Assembly: GCF_001513955.1 (NCBI RefSeq)
Contig: NZ_KQ948148.1
Span: 487,905 to 551,904 of the forward strand
Direction of reading: 5' to 3'
Length of the DNA: 64,000 bases
Source of the DNA: Streptomyces pseudovenezuelae
GTDB taxonomy: Bacteria > Actinomycetota > Actinomycetes > Streptomycetales > Streptomycetaceae
The notes under the pieces were generated by a model. The model did no database searches and had not been told where the DNA came from. It worked only from the letters and a program-made list of their open reading frames with translations. The translations under genes were made by a program, and so were the position numbers. This document shows, one piece after another, positions 42,392 through 50,976 of the stretch. Each line of letters opens with the position of its first letter. Within the stretch, counting starts at the first letter, position 1.

Positions 42392-42562
42392 AGTGATGAA
42401 CCCCCACAGAGAATCCCGGTGGTGCCGGGAGAGCTGAAAGCGCCGCGCGGCGTCCGGACGCTGTCCGCCGTGGGGCGGGGCGTGCGGGGCGCGGCTGCCG
42501 GAGGGAACTCTATGGCATGGCTGTGACAATCGAACGAGAATTTCGAACTCGCTGAGCGGCGG

Positions 42563-43039
42563 CTATCCGTACATGCGTCGCATCGCGAACTCGACCATCT
42601 GCTCCACGGCCTTCGCGTCGAAGACGATCCGGTGCTCGCCCTCCATGTCGAGGACGAAGCCGTAGCCCGTCGGCAGCAGGTCGAGGACCTCGGCGCCGGT
42701 GATGACGAAGTACTTGGACTCCTTGCCCGCATACCGCCGCAGTTCCTTGAGCGTGGTGAACATGGGGATCACCGGCTGCTGGGTGTTGTGCAGGGCGAGG
42801 AAGCCGGGGTTGTCGCCGCGCGGGCAGTAGACCTTGGACGTGGCGAAGACCTGCTGGAAGTCCTCCGCCGACATCTGTCCGGTGGTGAAGGCACGCACCG
42901 CGTCCGCGAGGGAGGGCGGGGACGGCTCGGGGTACAGCGGCGGCTGCTGGCCGTACCCGCCCACACCGCCGCCCATGGGCTGCTGCGGCGGGACGCCGTA
43001 CTGCTGCTGGGCACCAGCGCTCTGGTCGTAGCCGTACAT
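42563..43039 (-). CDS. SseB-family protein
   Basis: A 158-residue cytoplasmic protein. The N-terminal ~40 residues are Gly/Gln/Pro/Tyr-rich (QQQYGVPPQQPMGGG), then an SseB-like domain: LADAVRAFTTGQMSAEDFQQ, SKVYCPRGDNPGFLALHNTQ, PVIPMFTTLKELRRYAG and LPTGYGFVLDMEGEHRIVFD. SseB-type domains occur in many Streptomyces proteins of unknown role, often near ESX-type loci; no secretion genes are adjacent here. The ATG at 43039 begins MYGYDQSAG, a characteristic start of these proteins. Family good, function unknown. Confidence 0.88.
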   Translation of the reverse strand: MYGYDQSAGAQQQYGVPPQQPMGGGVGGYGQQPPLYPEPSPPSLADAVRAFTTGQMSAEDFQQVFATSKVYCPRGDNPGFLALHNTQQPVIPMFTTLKELRRYAGKESKYFVITGAEVLDLLPTGYGFVLDMEGEHRIVFDAKAVEQMVEFAMRRMYG

Positions 43040-43160
43040 GGGCGTAAGCGTACCGAGGGGGGCGGCCCCGGCGGGCGGCTACCGGTATCCGGGAAACCGA
43101 CAGCGACCCGACAGCGGCCGGCCCTGGGTTCCGGGCGCCCTGCGCTCGTAGCGTCGGGGC

Positions 43161-43961
43161 ATGCGCAGACACGATGACGACGAGGTCCACGAGCACGACC
43201 GAGGGCTCTCGCACGACCTGCCCGTACTCGCCCGGCGGCGGATGATCCGGCTGCTGGCGGGGGCGGGAGTGGCGCTCGTGCCTCTGGCGGGCTGCACCTC
43301 CGAGGACGGCTCCTCCGCTTCCGCGGCGGACTGTGCCGCCGTTCCGGAGGAGACGGCGGGTCCCTATCCCGGGGACGGCTCGAACGGGGTGAACGTCCTG
43401 AAGGAGAGCGGGGTCGTCCGCGGTGACATCACGCGCAGTTTCGGCGATTCCGCGGGCGGGACCGCCGAGGGTGTCTCCCTGACCCTGACGCTCACGGTCG
43501 TGGACGCCGACTCCGGCTGCGGGACCCCGCGCAAGGGCGCCGCCGTCTACGTCTGGCAGTGCGACCGCGAGGGCGGCTACTCCCTGTACACGGAGGGCGT
43601 CACCGACGAGAACTACCTGCGGGGCGTCCAGGAGACCGACGCGCGGGGGCGGGTGACGTTCACCAGCGTCTTCCCCGGCTGCTACCCGGGCCGCTGGCCG
43701 CACGTCCACTTCGAGGTCTACGGCAGCCTGGCGGACGCCACGACGGCCACCGCGATCACCAGCACCTCACAGCTCGCCCTGCCGAAGAACGTCTGCGACG
43801 CCGTGTACGCCACCGAGGGTTACGAGCGGAGCGTGGACAATCTCGGCCGGCTCTCCCTGGAGTCGGACAGCGTCTTCCGGGACGGGCACGACCAGCAGCT
43901 CGCGGCGGTCATGGGGAGCGTCGAGGAGGGATACAGGGCCTCACTGACCATCGCGGTGTGA
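43161..43961 (+). CDS. Exported lipoprotein of the intradiol dioxygenase family
   Basis: A 266-residue protein with a twin-arginine-like leader (ARRRMIRLLAGAGVALVPLAGC) ending at a lipobox Cys, so it is probably exported folded and lipid-anchored. The intradiol dioxygenase fold follows, with candidate iron ligands Tyr in ENYLRGVQ and His in RWPHVHFEVYG. The TAGPYP segment replaces the usual GPYY, so one ligand tyrosine position is less certain. The ATG lies 6 nt after TAGCGT (43149-43154), suggesting a leaderless mRNA. Substrate unknown; related to the Tat-exported protein at 32113-33063. Confidence 0.88.
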   Translation: MRRHDDDEVHEHDRGLSHDLPVLARRRMIRLLAGAGVALVPLAGCTSEDGSSASAADCAAVPEETAGPYPGDGSNGVNVLKESGVVRGDITRSFGDSAGGTAEGVSLTLTLTVVDADSGCGTPRKGAAVYVWQCDREGGYSLYTEGVTDENYLRGVQETDARGRVTFTSVFPGCYPGRWPHVHFEVYGSLADATTATAITSTSQLALPKNVCDAVYATEGYERSVDNLGRLSLESDSVFRDGHDQQLAAVMGSVEEGYRASLTIAV

Positions 43962-43996
43962 ACCGTCACAGATGGCCGGATCGGGGTTGCGACTTA

Positions 43997-44009
43997 TTAC
44001 CGACGGGTA
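43997..44009. promoter_or_regulatory. Candidate TetR-type operator before acyl-CoA dehydrogenase
   Basis: TTACCGACGGGTA is an imperfect inverted repeat (TACC/GGTA around a GAC centre) within an AT-richer patch about 80 nt before the dehydrogenase start. It resembles sites bound by TetR-type fatty-acid degradation regulators in actinobacteria. A GTAGC repeat follows at 44006-44025. Confidence 0.45.
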
Positions 44010-44090
44010 GCATCATCGTAGCTACTTGTTGGTACGTGAACTAGCGCGAGGAACCAAGTGCCTCGCCGAACTCTTAACGGAGCCGTCGCC

Positions 44091-45917
44091 ATGGGGCACT
44101 ACAAGTCGAATCTGCGCGACATCGAGTTCAACCTCTTCGAAGTACTCGGGCGCGACAAGCTGTACGGCACCGGGCCCTTCGCGGAGATGGACGTCGAGAC
44201 CGCGAAGAGCATCCTGGAGGAGCTGACCCGCCTCTCGGAGAACGAGCTGGCGGAGTCCTTCGCGGACGCCGACCGCAACCCGCCGGTCTTCGACCCCGAG
44301 ACGAACACCGCGCCGGTCCCGGCGTCCTTCAAGAAGAGCTACAAGGCCTTCATGGACTCCGAGTACTGGCGGCTGGGCCTGCCCGAGGAGATCGGCGGCA
44401 CCACCTCGCCCCGCTCCCTGATCTGGGCCTTCGCCGAGCTGATCCTGGGCGCCAACCCGGCTGTCTGGATGTACTCCTCGGGCCCCGCGTTCGCCGGCAT
44501 CCTCTTCGAGGAGGGCAACGAGGTCCAGAAGCACATCGCCAAGGTCGCCGTGGAGAAGCAGTGGGGCTCCACGATGGTCCTCACCGAGCCCGACGCGGGC
44601 TCCGACGTCGGCGCCGGCCGCACCAAGGCGGTCCAGCAGGAGGACGGCTCCTGGCACATCGAGGGCGTGAAGCGCTTCATCACCTCGGGCGAGCACGACA
44701 TGGAGGAGAACATCCTCCACTACGTCCTCGCGCGCCCCGAGGGCGCCGGCCCCGGCACCAAGGGCCTGTCCCTCTTCCTGGTCCCGAAGTACCTCTTCGA
44801 CTTCGAGACCGGCGAGCTGGGCGAGCGCAACGGCGTGTACGCGACGAACGTCGAGCACAAGATGGGCCTCAAGGCCTCCAACACCTGCGAGATGACCTTC
44901 GGCGACCGCCACCCCGCCAAGGGCTGGCTGATCGGCGACAAGCACGACGGCATCCGCCAGATGTTCCGCATCATCGAGTTCGCGCGGATGATGGTCGGCA
45001 CGAAGGCGATCTCCACGCTGTCGACGGGCTACCTGAACGCGCTGGAGTACGCCAAGGAGCGCGTCCAGGGTCCGGACCTCGCCAACTTCATGGACAAGAC
45101 CGCGCCCAAGGTCACCATCACCCACCACCCCGACGTGCGCCGCTCGCTGATCACGCAGAAGGCGTACGCGGAGGGCATGCGCGCCCTGGTGCTGTACACG
45201 GCCTCCATCCAGGACGAGATCCAGGTCAAGGAGGCGGCGGGCGAGGACTTCAAGGCGCTGGAGGCGCTGAACGACCTGCTCCTGCCGATCGTCAAGGGCT
45301 ACGGCTCCGAGAAGGGCTACGAGCAGCTCGCCCAGTCGCTGCAGACCTTCGGCGGCTCCGGCTTCCTGCAGGAGTACCCGATCGAGCAGTACATCCGCGA
45401 CGCCAAGATCGACACCCTGTACGAGGGCACCACGGCGATCCAGGGCCAGGACTTCTTCTTCCGGAAGATCGTCCGCAACCAGGGCGCAGCCCTCAACTCC
45501 CTCGCCGAGGACATCAAGAAGTTCCTGGCGCTCGGCACCGGCGGCGAGGACCTGGCGGGTGCCCGTGAGCACCTGGCCAAGGCGGCCGTCGAGCTGGAGG
45601 CGATCGTCGGTCTGATGCTGACCGACCTCGCGGCCACCGAGCAGGACGTCAAGAACATCTACAAGGTGGGCCTGAACACCACCCGCCTGCTGATGGCCTC
45701 CGGTGACGTGGTCGTCGGCTACCTGCTCCTCAAGGGCGCGGCGATCGCGGCCGAGAAGCTGGAGACGGCGTCCGCGAAGGACCGGGCGTTCTACACCGGC
45801 AAGATCGCGGCGGCGAAGTTCTTCGCGGCCGACGTCCTGCCCGGCGTGACCCTGGCCCGCAAGGTCGCCGAGGGCGTCGAGCTGGACCTGATGGAGCTGG
45901 ACGAGGCCGCGTTCTAG
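44091..45917 (+). CDS. Acyl-CoA dehydrogenase, large (~600 aa) type
   Basis: A 608-residue FAD enzyme that introduces the alpha-beta double bond in acyl-CoA during fatty-acid oxidation. It is the long form with an extra C-terminal helical domain, compared with ~390 residues for classical members. Visible motifs: MVLTEPDAGSDVGAGRTKA (FAD/substrate), FITSGEHDM, the QTFGGSGFLQEYPIEQYIRD segment and the catalytic-Glu region TLYEGTTAIQGQDFFFRK. The ATG at 44091 (GGAG 8 nt upstream) matches the usual MGHYKSNLRDIEFN start; a GTG at 44058 is an alternative. A candidate operator lies upstream. Chain-length specificity unknown. Confidence 0.95.
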   Translation: MGHYKSNLRDIEFNLFEVLGRDKLYGTGPFAEMDVETAKSILEELTRLSENELAESFADADRNPPVFDPETNTAPVPASFKKSYKAFMDSEYWRLGLPEEIGGTTSPRSLIWAFAELILGANPAVWMYSSGPAFAGILFEEGNEVQKHIAKVAVEKQWGSTMVLTEPDAGSDVGAGRTKAVQQEDGSWHIEGVKRFITSGEHDMEENILHYVLARPEGAGPGTKGLSLFLVPKYLFDFETGELGERNGVYATNVEHKMGLKASNTCEMTFGDRHPAKGWLIGDKHDGIRQMFRIIEFARMMVGTKAISTLSTGYLNALEYAKERVQGPDLANFMDKTAPKVTITHHPDVRRSLITQKAYAEGMRALVLYTASIQDEIQVKEAAGEDFKALEALNDLLLPIVKGYGSEKGYEQLAQSLQTFGGSGFLQEYPIEQYIRDAKIDTLYEGTTAIQGQDFFFRKIVRNQGAALNSLAEDIKKFLALGTGGEDLAGAREHLAKAAVELEAIVGLMLTDLAATEQDVKNIYKVGLNTTRLLMASGDVVVGYLLLKGAAIAAEKLETASAKDRAFYTGKIAAAKFFAADVLPGVTLARKVAEGVELDLMELDEAAF

Positions 45918-45948
45918 GACACATCTGTACAGCTGCACACGCTCGTCA

Positions 45949-45983
45949 CGAGAGCCCGCTCCCATCGCCGGAGCGGGCTCTCG
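45949..45983. terminator. Terminator after acyl-CoA dehydrogenase
   Basis: A 14-bp stem CGAGAGCCCGCTCC (45949-45962), loop of 7 nt, GGAGCGGGCTCTCG (45970-45983), 31 nt after the stop. Confidence 0.85.
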
Positions 45984-46004
45984 TACGTCGTTAAGGTGAA
46001 CCCC

Positions 46005-47300
46005 ATGAGCGCACCCCACCGCTTCGACCGCGGCCACACCGACGACCTCATGACCTTCCTGGCGGCGAGCCCCACGCCGTACCACGCGGTGGCGAACGCC
46101 GCCGAGCGGCTGGAGAAGGCAGGCTTCCGCCAGGTCTCGGAGACGGACGCCTGGGACGGGTCGAGCGGCGGCAAGTACGTGCTGCGCGGCGGCGCGATCA
46201 TCGCCTGGTACGTCCCGGAAGGCGCGGCGCCCCACACGCCGTACCGCATCGTCGGCGCGCACACCGACTCCCCGAACCTGCGGGTCAAGCCGCTGCCGGA
46301 CAGCGGGGCGCACGGCTGGCGCCAGGTCGCCGTGGAGATCTACGGCGGCCCGCTGATGAACTCCTGGCTCGACCGTGACCTGGGGCTGGCCGGCCGGCTG
46401 ACCCTGCGGGACGGTTCGACGCGGCTGGTGAACGTGGACCGGCCGCTGCTGAGAGTGCCGCAGCTGGCGATCCACCTGGACCGCGCGGTGTCGTCGGAGG
46501 GTCTCAAGCTCGACAAGCAGCGGCACCTCCAGCCCGTCTGGGGCCTCGGTCACGATGTGTGCGACGGCGACCTGATCGCCTTCCTGGAGGAGGAAATGGA
46601 GCTCGGCGCGGGCGAGGTGACCGGCTGGGACCTGATGACGCACTCCGTGGAGGCGCCCGCCTACCTGGGCCGGGACAAGGAGCTGGTGGCCGGGCCGCGG
46701 ATGGACAACCTGCTGTCCGTGCACGCGGGGACGGCCGCCCTGACCGCGGTGTCGAGCGGCCCGCAGCCGTCGTCCATCCCCGTCCTCGCCGCCTTCGACC
46801 ACGAGGAGAACGGTTCGCAGTCGGACACCGGCGCGGACGGGCCGCTGCTCGGCGGAGTGCTGGAGCGGTCGGTGTTCGCGCGCGGCGGGTCGTACGAGGA
46901 CCGGGCGCGGGCCTTCGCGGGGACGGTGTGCCTGTCCTCCGACACCGGGCACGCCGTGCACCCCAACTACGCGGAGCGGCACGACCCGACGCACCACCCG
47001 CGCGTCAACGGCGGCCCGATCCTGAAGGTCAACGTCAACAACCGGTACGCCACGGACGGTTCGGGCCGTGCGGTGTGGGCCGCCGCCTGTGAGCGGGCCG
47101 GCGTGCCGTTCCAGTCCTTCGTGTCCAACAACTCCATGCCCTGCGGCACGACCATCGGCCCGATCACCGCGGCCCGGCACGGGATCAAGACCGTCGACAT
47201 CGGTGTGGCGATCCTGTCGATGCACAGCGTGCGGGAGTTGTGCGGCGCGGACGACCCGCATCTGCTGGCGAACGCTCTGGTGGCGTTCCTGGAGGGGTAG
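46005..47300 (+). CDS. M18-family aspartyl aminopeptidase
   Basis: A 431-residue zinc aminopeptidase of the DAP/PepF18 type, removing N-terminal acidic residues from peptides in the cytoplasm. Family motifs: VGAHTDSPNLRVKP (metal His and Asp), PRMDNLLSVHAG, FDHEENGSQSDTGADGP (catalytic Glu pair) and SNNSMPCGTTIGPITAARHGI with a terminal MHSVRELCG holding the last metal His. I chose the ATG at 46005; TAAGGT at 45992-45997 lies 7 nt before it, so it may be leaderless, although AAGGTGA could also act as ribosome site. Identity secure. Confidence 0.95.
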   Translation: MSAPHRFDRGHTDDLMTFLAASPTPYHAVANAAERLEKAGFRQVSETDAWDGSSGGKYVLRGGAIIAWYVPEGAAPHTPYRIVGAHTDSPNLRVKPLPDSGAHGWRQVAVEIYGGPLMNSWLDRDLGLAGRLTLRDGSTRLVNVDRPLLRVPQLAIHLDRAVSSEGLKLDKQRHLQPVWGLGHDVCDGDLIAFLEEEMELGAGEVTGWDLMTHSVEAPAYLGRDKELVAGPRMDNLLSVHAGTAALTAVSSGPQPSSIPVLAAFDHEENGSQSDTGADGPLLGGVLERSVFARGGSYEDRARAFAGTVCLSSDTGHAVHPNYAERHDPTHHPRVNGGPILKVNVNNRYATDGSGRAVWAAACERAGVPFQSFVSNNSMPCGTTIGPITAARHGIKTVDIGVAILSMHSVRELCGADDPHLLANALVAFLEG

Positions 47301-47368
47301 TTCGCGAAAAGTGGGGGTACCCGGATGTCCGGGCCGGAACGACCGGACCGGACAGGGAGGCGACACTC

Positions 47369-47611
47369 ATGGGCCTCGGCGGGTGCATCATCCTCATCGC
47401 CGTGGGAGCAATCCTCACGTTCGCCACCGACTGGCACATGCAGGGGGTCAACCTCGACCTGGTCGGTGTGATCCTGATGATCGTGGGACTGATCGGCGTG
47501 ACGACGTTCAGCAGCATCGCCCGGCGGCGGCGCGTGGTGGTACCGCCCACCACGTCGACGGTCGTCGAGGAGCGGCGCCGGGACGGATACTCCGACGGAT
47601 ACGGCGTGTAA
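47369..47611 (+). CDS. Small two-helix membrane protein (DUF6458-like)
   Basis: An 80-residue protein with two membrane helices (GGCIILIAVGAILTFATDW and LVGVILMIVGLIGVTTFSS) and a charged C terminus with Arg-rich and Tyr/Asp segments. The ATG has GGGAGG 9 nt upstream. It resembles a common family of small Streptomyces membrane proteins of unknown function. It follows the aminopeptidase by 68 nt and may share its transcript; the next gene downstream is separated by an inverted repeat. Confidence 0.85.
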   Translation: MGLGGCIILIAVGAILTFATDWHMQGVNLDLVGVILMIVGLIGVTTFSSIARRRRVVVPPTTSTVVEERRRDGYSDGYGV

Positions 47612-47650
47612 GGGACATCGGGCCGGACGACGGACGCACAGGGCGACACA

Positions 47651-47683
47651 GACAACCGTGAGCAATCCGTAATCACGGTTGTC
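47651..47683. promoter_or_regulatory. 11-bp inverted repeat between small membrane gene and GT2 gene
   Basis: GACAACCGTGA (47651-47661) and TCACGGTTGTC (47673-47683) with an 11-nt spacer, in an AT-richer patch 61 nt before the glycosyltransferase start. It could be a terminator or an operator; arms spaced by about two helical turns centre-to-centre fit a dimeric regulator. Confidence 0.55.
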
Positions 47684-47743
47684 TTGTCCGCTTGTGTGGA
47701 AATAGTGAAAACTCGGGATCCTTGAGAGCCCGGGGGGTCTGCA

Positions 47744-48940
47744 GTGCCGGGCGTGAACCACCAGCACACCCGGGGGCTCCCCGTGCTCCACCCCACCACG
47801 ACCATCGAGGCGCCCGGTCCGAGATCACCGCGCCCTCACCGGCACGCCGCCCGCCGCGCGCACGCCGCTCCCGACGAACTCGACCTTCCGACGCGCCTGG
47901 TGGCGCTGATACCGGCCCACAACGAACAGGACCGCATCGCCGACGCGATCCAGGGCCTGTGGCGGCAGTCCCGGCGCCCCGACCTGATCGTCGTGGTCGC
48001 CGACAACTGCACCGACGCCACCGCCGAGATCGCCGTCGCGTACGGCGCCCGGGTCTTCACCACCGAGGGCAACACGCACAAGAAGGCCGGCGCCCTCAAC
48101 CAGGCCATCGCCTGGGTGCTGCCCCATCTGGAGGACCGCGACCTCTTGTTGGTGCAGGACGCCGACACGGTGCTCGCCCCCTCGTTCAGCGAGACGGCGA
48201 TCGGCACCTTCAACCGCAAGGTCGGCGCCGTCGGCGGGGTCTTCTACGGCGAGGACGGCGGCGGGCTGCTCGGACTGCTCCAGCGCATGGAGTTCCACCG
48301 CTACGCCTGGGAACTGGAGCGCACCGGCGGCAAGGCCCAGGTGCTCACCGGCACCGGCACCATGTTCCGCGCCCGCGTCCTGCGCGAGGTGCGCGCCGCC
48401 CGCCGCGACGGACTGATCGGCGGCGGCCACGCCTACTACAGTCTCGCCTCGCTCACTGAGGACGACGAGATGACCAAGGCGGTCAAGACCCTCGGCTACC
48501 GGGCGATGTCCCCGGCCGGCTGCGCGGTCACCACCGAGGTCATGCCCACGCTGGGCAAACTGTGGCACCAGCGGCTGCGCTGGCAGCGCGGCGCCCTGGA
48601 GAACCTGCGCGACTACGGCTGGACGCGCGTGACCGCCCGTTACTTCCTGCAGCAGTTCCTCATGGGCTTCGGCGCGCTGTCCTTCCTGGTCTACCTGACC
48701 TACATGGTCACCTACACCACGCTGTACGGCTGGCCCGGCTTCTCGCCCTTCTGGACCGCGATCGGACTCGTCTTCGTGGTCGAGAAGACGGTCTCCGTGC
48801 GCCGCGCGGGACCCCGTGCCGTGCTGGTGGCGGCACTCATGGTGCCGGAGATGCTCTACGACCTTTTCCAGCACGCCGTCTACTTCTCCTCGCTGTGGGG
48901 CCTGTTGCGCCGCAGCGAGGAGAAGTGGGTGGCGACGTAA
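47744..48940 (+). CDS. Family 2 membrane glycosyltransferase (processive type)
   Basis: A 398-residue glycosyltransferase. The cytoplasmic GT-A domain has IPAHNEQDRIADAI, the DxD-like QDADTV (about residue 140), TEDDEM (about 238, general base) and HQRLRWQRG (about 276), the Q/RxxRW motif of processive enzymes such as cellulose and hyaluronan synthases. Three or four C-terminal helices follow (LQQFLMGFGALSFLVYLTY, VLVAALMVPEMLYDLF). The GTG start follows GGGGGG. A 52-residue membrane peptide begins 36 nt downstream. Product polysaccharide unknown. Confidence 0.92.
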   Translation: MPGVNHQHTRGLPVLHPTTTIEAPGPRSPRPHRHAARRAHAAPDELDLPTRLVALIPAHNEQDRIADAIQGLWRQSRRPDLIVVVADNCTDATAEIAVAYGARVFTTEGNTHKKAGALNQAIAWVLPHLEDRDLLLVQDADTVLAPSFSETAIGTFNRKVGAVGGVFYGEDGGGLLGLLQRMEFHRYAWELERTGGKAQVLTGTGTMFRARVLREVRAARRDGLIGGGHAYYSLASLTEDDEMTKAVKTLGYRAMSPAGCAVTTEVMPTLGKLWHQRLRWQRGALENLRDYGWTRVTARYFLQQFLMGFGALSFLVYLTYMVTYTTLYGWPGFSPFWTAIGLVFVVEKTVSVRRAGPRAVLVAALMVPEMLYDLFQHAVYFSSLWGLLRRSEEKWVAT

Positions 48941-48975
48941 CCCTCGGATATGTACCCCGCATAGGAGAAAAGCGC

Positions 48976-49134
48976 ATGTACGGAAGAGTGATCGGTGCCG
49001 GCACGACCGGGGCCGGAGGCGCCACGCTGGCCGCGACCGGGCTGTGGCTGAACAGCATGGCGATGCTGGTGACCGCCACGACCTTGGTGGCGGCGGGGGT
49101 GGCGCTGTTCAAGCTGGTCCCGCGCCGGCGGTAG
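48976..49134 (+). CDS. 52-residue membrane peptide downstream of GT2
   Basis: A 52-residue frame with ATAGGAGA just upstream of its ATG. It has a Gly/Ala-rich start (GAGTTGAGGATLAATG), one or two hydrophobic segments (NSMAMLVTATTLVAAGVALF) and ends KLVPRRR, giving a positive cytoplasmic tail. It follows the GT2 gene by 36 nt, with no terminator between them, so it is probably in the same operon and could be a small subunit or stabiliser of the synthase. That link is inference; similar peptides are scattered in Streptomyces genomes. Confidence 0.75.
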   Translation: MYGRVIGAGTTGAGGATLAATGLWLNSMAMLVTATTLVAAGVALFKLVPRRR

Positions 49135-49137
49135 GGC

Positions 49138-50976
49138 CTACGCGTCCTCGTCCGCCGCGGCGAGGACCAGCGGCAGCCGGTCCGTTCCGGTCCGGGTCAG
49201 GCGGACCGGAACTCCCCAGTCCTGCTGGTGGACGTGACAGGCCGGGAACGCGGCGGAGCCGTCGTCGGACGGTGTGTCGCAGGACGCGGCCATGGCCGAG
49301 ATGTGCAGGACGCCCTGCTCGATCGCGGGGTTCAGTTCGAGGGTGCGGGACAGGTCTGTTCCCGCACCCTCGCCGCATGTCAGCAGCCCGGGCGGGGTGG
49401 CGGAGACCAGCAGACGCGTCGAGGGGCCGTACCTGGTGTCCGGTTCCTGGCCCGGCGGAGCCTGGAAGACCACGTCCAACCGGAGCCTGCCGGGCGCCAC
49501 TTCGGTGACCGCGCGCTGCGTGCGGTGGGCCGTCGGCTCGACGCGTGCGGCCTCCTCGGGCAGCCGGAGCCGGGTCAGCCGGTGCCGGGCCGACTCGACG
49601 ACCACGATCTCGTCGCCGGCCAGGACCGCGCCGCTCGGCTCCCGCAGGTCCGTGGCGAGGGTGGTGACCTCGCCGGTCGCCGGGTCGTAGCGGCGCAGAG
49701 CGTGGTTGTAGGTGTCGCTGACCGCGACCGAGCCGTCGGGCAGCGCGGTGACACCCAAGGGGTGCTGGAGCAGGGCCTGTCCGGCGGCGCCGTCGCGGTG
49801 CCCGAAGTCGAAGAGGCCGGTGCCGACGGCGGTGTGGACGGCTCCGTCCAGGTCGACCCAGCGCAGGGCGGAGGTCTCGGAGTCGGCGAGCCACAGGCGC
49901 TCGCCGTCCGCCGCCACCGCGAGACCGGAGGGCTGGGCGAACCAGGCCTCCTCGCCGGGCCCGTCGACCAGGCCCTCGTTGGCGGTGCCGGCCACGGCCG
50001 CGACGGTCTCGTCGCCCGGGTCGTACGCCCACAGCTGGTGGACGCCCGCCATCGCGATCCACACCAGGCCGCGCCACACCGCCACGTCCCACGGGGAGGA
50101 CAGATCGGTCTCGCGCGCGGGGCCGGCGGTGGGGGAGCCCCGCCACCACTGGCGTCCGGTGCCGGCCAGGGTGGTGACCTCGCCCGTCCCGAGGTCGAGG
50201 CGGCGCAGGGCGTGGTTGACGGTGTCGGCGACGACCACGGCGCCCTCGTCGAGCAGGGCCAGCCCCTGCGGCTCGCCGAACGCGGCCGACTCCGCCGTAC
50301 CGTCGGCGAAGCCGCGCGCGCCGGAGCCGAACCGCCGTACGACGCGCTCCCCGTCCGCGGCGAACTCCACCAGTCGGTGCCGGGTGGTGTCGCTGACCAG
50401 GAGGTGCCCGGACGGCAGCACCAGCGCCTTGCCCGGGAAGCGCAGGGTGGTCGGCTCGGGCTCGGGCGGCACATACGGCCCGTCGCCGCGCCGCAGGGTG
50501 CCCTTCGCGCCGTGCTCGGCCTCCAGCTCCGTCACCAGCCGCTCGATCGCGTGCACATGCCCCTCACCGGCGTGCTGCGCGACCACGTACCCCTCCGGGT
50601 CGATCACCACGAGCGTCGGCCAGGCGCGGACCGCGTACTGCTTCCAGGTCGCGAGCTCCGGATCGTCGAGGACGGGATGCCCGACGCCGTACCGCTCCAC
50701 GGCGTCCGCCACCGCCGCGTGCTCCGCCTCGTGCGCGAACTTCGGCGAGTGCACACCGACCACCACGACGGTGTCGGAGTGCTTCTCCTCCAGCTCCCTG
50801 AGCTCGTCGAGGACGTGCAGGCAGTTCACACAGCAAAAGGTCCAGAAGTCGAGGACGACGATGCGGCCCCGCAGGTCGGCGAGGGTGTACCGCTTCCCGC
50901 CCGTGTTCAGCCAGCCGCCCTTGCCGATCAGCTCGGGGGCCCGGACGCGGACGCGGCGGGGTGCGGAAGCGCTCAT
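49138..50976 (-). CDS. NHL-repeat protein with N-terminal thioredoxin-like domain
   Basis: A 612-residue protein. Residues ~20-170 are a TlpA/thioredoxin-like domain with FWTFCCVNCLHV; Cys49 and Cys52 form the CxxC. Residues ~190-500 are NHL beta-propeller repeats (LPSGHLLVSDTTRHRLVEF, GAVVVADTVNHALRRLDL, GSVAVSDTYNHALRRYDP). A C-terminal region of ~110 residues follows. This is the NHLRC2 architecture. No signal peptide is visible, so it may be cytoplasmic. Its ATG overlaps the stop of the upstream cupin gene (ATGA), making an operon. Redox partner unknown. Confidence 0.92.
   Translation of the reverse strand: MSASAPRRVRVRAPELIGKGGWLNTGGKRYTLADLRGRIVVLDFWTFCCVNCLHVLDELRELEEKHSDTVVVVGVHSPKFAHEAEHAAVADAVERYGVGHPVLDDPELATWKQYAVRAWPTLVVIDPEGYVVAQHAGEGHVHAIERLVTELEAEHGAKGTLRRGDGPYVPPEPEPTTLRFPGKALVLPSGHLLVSDTTRHRLVEFAADGERVVRRFGSGARGFADGTAESAAFGEPQGLALLDEGAVVVADTVNHALRRLDLGTGEVTTLAGTGRQWWRGSPTAGPARETDLSSPWDVAVWRGLVWIAMAGVHQLWAYDPGDETVAAVAGTANEGLVDGPGEEAWFAQPSGLAVAADGERLWLADSETSALRWVDLDGAVHTAVGTGLFDFGHRDGAAGQALLQHPLGVTALPDGSVAVSDTYNHALRRYDPATGEVTTLATDLREPSGAVLAGDEIVVVESARHRLTRLRLPEEAARVEPTAHRTQRAVTEVAPGRLRLDVVFQAPPGQEPDTRYGPSTRLLVSATPPGLLTCGEGAGTDLSRTLELNPAIEQGVLHISAMAASCDTPSDDGSAAFPACHVHQQDWGVPVRLTRTGTDRLPLVLAAADEDA

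Noticed and set aside
40355..42526. Plus-strand open frame of 723 codons opposite the secreted propeller/Ig-like protein
   Set aside because: Gly/Val/Arg-rich shadow; the minus strand has a signal peptide and repeated domains.
44022..47366. Very long minus-strand open frame of 1114 codons opposite the acyl-CoA dehydrogenase and aminopeptidase
   Set aside because: It mirrors the third-position G/C bias of two clearly recognised genes on the plus strand, has no family resemblance and no ribosome site.
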